The position numbers and the translations under genes were made by a program. A DNA stretch of 5,242 bases from Thermoplasmata archaeon (GTDB lineage Bacteria; Actinomycetota; Acidimicrobiia; Acidimicrobiales; Acidimicrobiaceae), in NCBI GenBank assembly GCA_021836665.1, contig JAKBHQ010000084.1, positions 1-5,242 of the forward strand, read 5' to 3'. How positions within the stretch are numbered: position 1 is the first letter of the stretch; the number at the start of each line of letters is the position of its first letter. Below, in pieces: positions 4,811-5,242 of the stretch. The notes under the pieces are model-generated. The model was not told where the DNA came from, made no database searches, and saw only the letters and a program-made list of their open reading frames with translations.

Positions 4811-5242
4811 TTGAAACAACAGATGATTGGTCCCTCCAACAAACAGTGGATCAAAGAGACCGACACTAAGACCAAATCAGCGGCCGTCGTGGCTTTTTTT
4901 CTCTACGTCGGAGTGATAGTAGGGGCGAACTGGATGATTGCCCACGTTGGCAAGGTCATTCCTGGGGCTCATGTCCTGCCCGTCGGATTCGGCCTTTACG
5001 CTCCATCGGGGGTTTACCTTGCCGCTTTCGCATTCGTCGCAAGGGATATCCTCCAGAGGCTCACCAACATCAAAGTCGGATTTGGAGCCATAGTAATTGG
5101 GGCCGTCGTGTCGGCTTTCGTTTCGACACCGACACTAGCATTCGCTTCTGGCGCAACGTTTATGATCTCCGAGTCGCTCGACTTCCTGATCTACACGCCC
5201 CTTCAAACTAGGAACTTTCCACTAGCCGTCGTCGTCTCTGGC
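4811..5242 (+). CDS. VUT family (YhhQ-like) queuosine precursor transporter, partial
   Basis: The first 144 codons are present and the frame runs off the window's right edge. A hydrophilic N-terminal tail (1-22) is followed by hydrophobic helices at about 24-47, 58-77, 90-112 and 114-130. Family features are GANW (38-41), PVGFGLYAPSGVYLA (57-71), the conserved R78-D79, and a helix with SES-LDF-IYTPL in which E121 and D124 are acidic residues within the membrane. YhhQ of E. coli imports preQ0, and VUT proteins are linked to queuosine-precursor uptake. Adjacency to queF strongly supports that substrate. It acts in the cytoplasmic membrane. TTG 4811 is chosen, with AGGA at 4798-4801; ATG 4823, four codons in, has no ribosome binding site but remains possible. 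Confidence 0.9.
   Translation, partial: MKQQMIGPSNKQWIKETDTKTKSAAVVAFFLYVGVIVGANWMIAHVGKVIPGAHVLPVGFGLYAPSGVYLAAFAFVARDILQRLTNIKVGFGAIVIGAVVSAFVSTPTLAFASGATFMISESLDFLIYTPLQTRNFPLAVVVSG

Overview
This window looks like chromosomal DNA from a moderate-GC (roughly 50 %) actinobacterium. The protein style suggests an Acidimicrobiia-type acidophile (Ferrithrix, Acidithrix or Ferrimicrobium relatives), but this is an impression from the sequences, not a search result. GTG and TTG starts are frequent, and most genes have a clear purine-rich ribosome binding site.

Left half (1-3549). Two transcription units diverge from a 70-bp AT-rich promoter region (1449-1518). Leftward run a hemerythrin-HHE/DUF2249 fusion (1448-690) and a second DUF2249 protein (697-152) whose TTG start overlaps the stop of the first. 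A possible third gene begins at 68 and leaves the window. Rightward runs a 445-residue, about 12-helix membrane protein (1519-2856) with heme-copper-oxidase/NnrS-like His-x-His helices. It ends at a perfect 13-bp inverted repeat shared with a convergent pair: a stand-alone DUF2249 protein (3549-3304) followed by a DUF59/MIP18 iron-sulfur-assembly-type protein (3228-2908). Together these genes resemble a module for nitric oxide, nitrosative or low-oxygen stress: a di-iron hemerythrin, a heme membrane protein, an Fe-S maturation factor and three copies of the uncharacterised DUF2249 domain. The joint function is an inference.

Middle (3550-4260). About 700 bp without a convincing gene. It holds a promoter-like region with two nested inverted pairs of a T(A/T)TTCAG half-site, some small GC-rich hairpins, and a perfect 20-bp tandem duplication just upstream of queF.

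Right end (4261-5242). queF (7-cyano-7-deazaguanine reductase) is followed 58 bp later by a VUT/YhhQ-family queuosine-precursor transporter that runs off the window. The pair fits preQ0 uptake followed by reduction to preQ1, for queuosine modification of tRNA.
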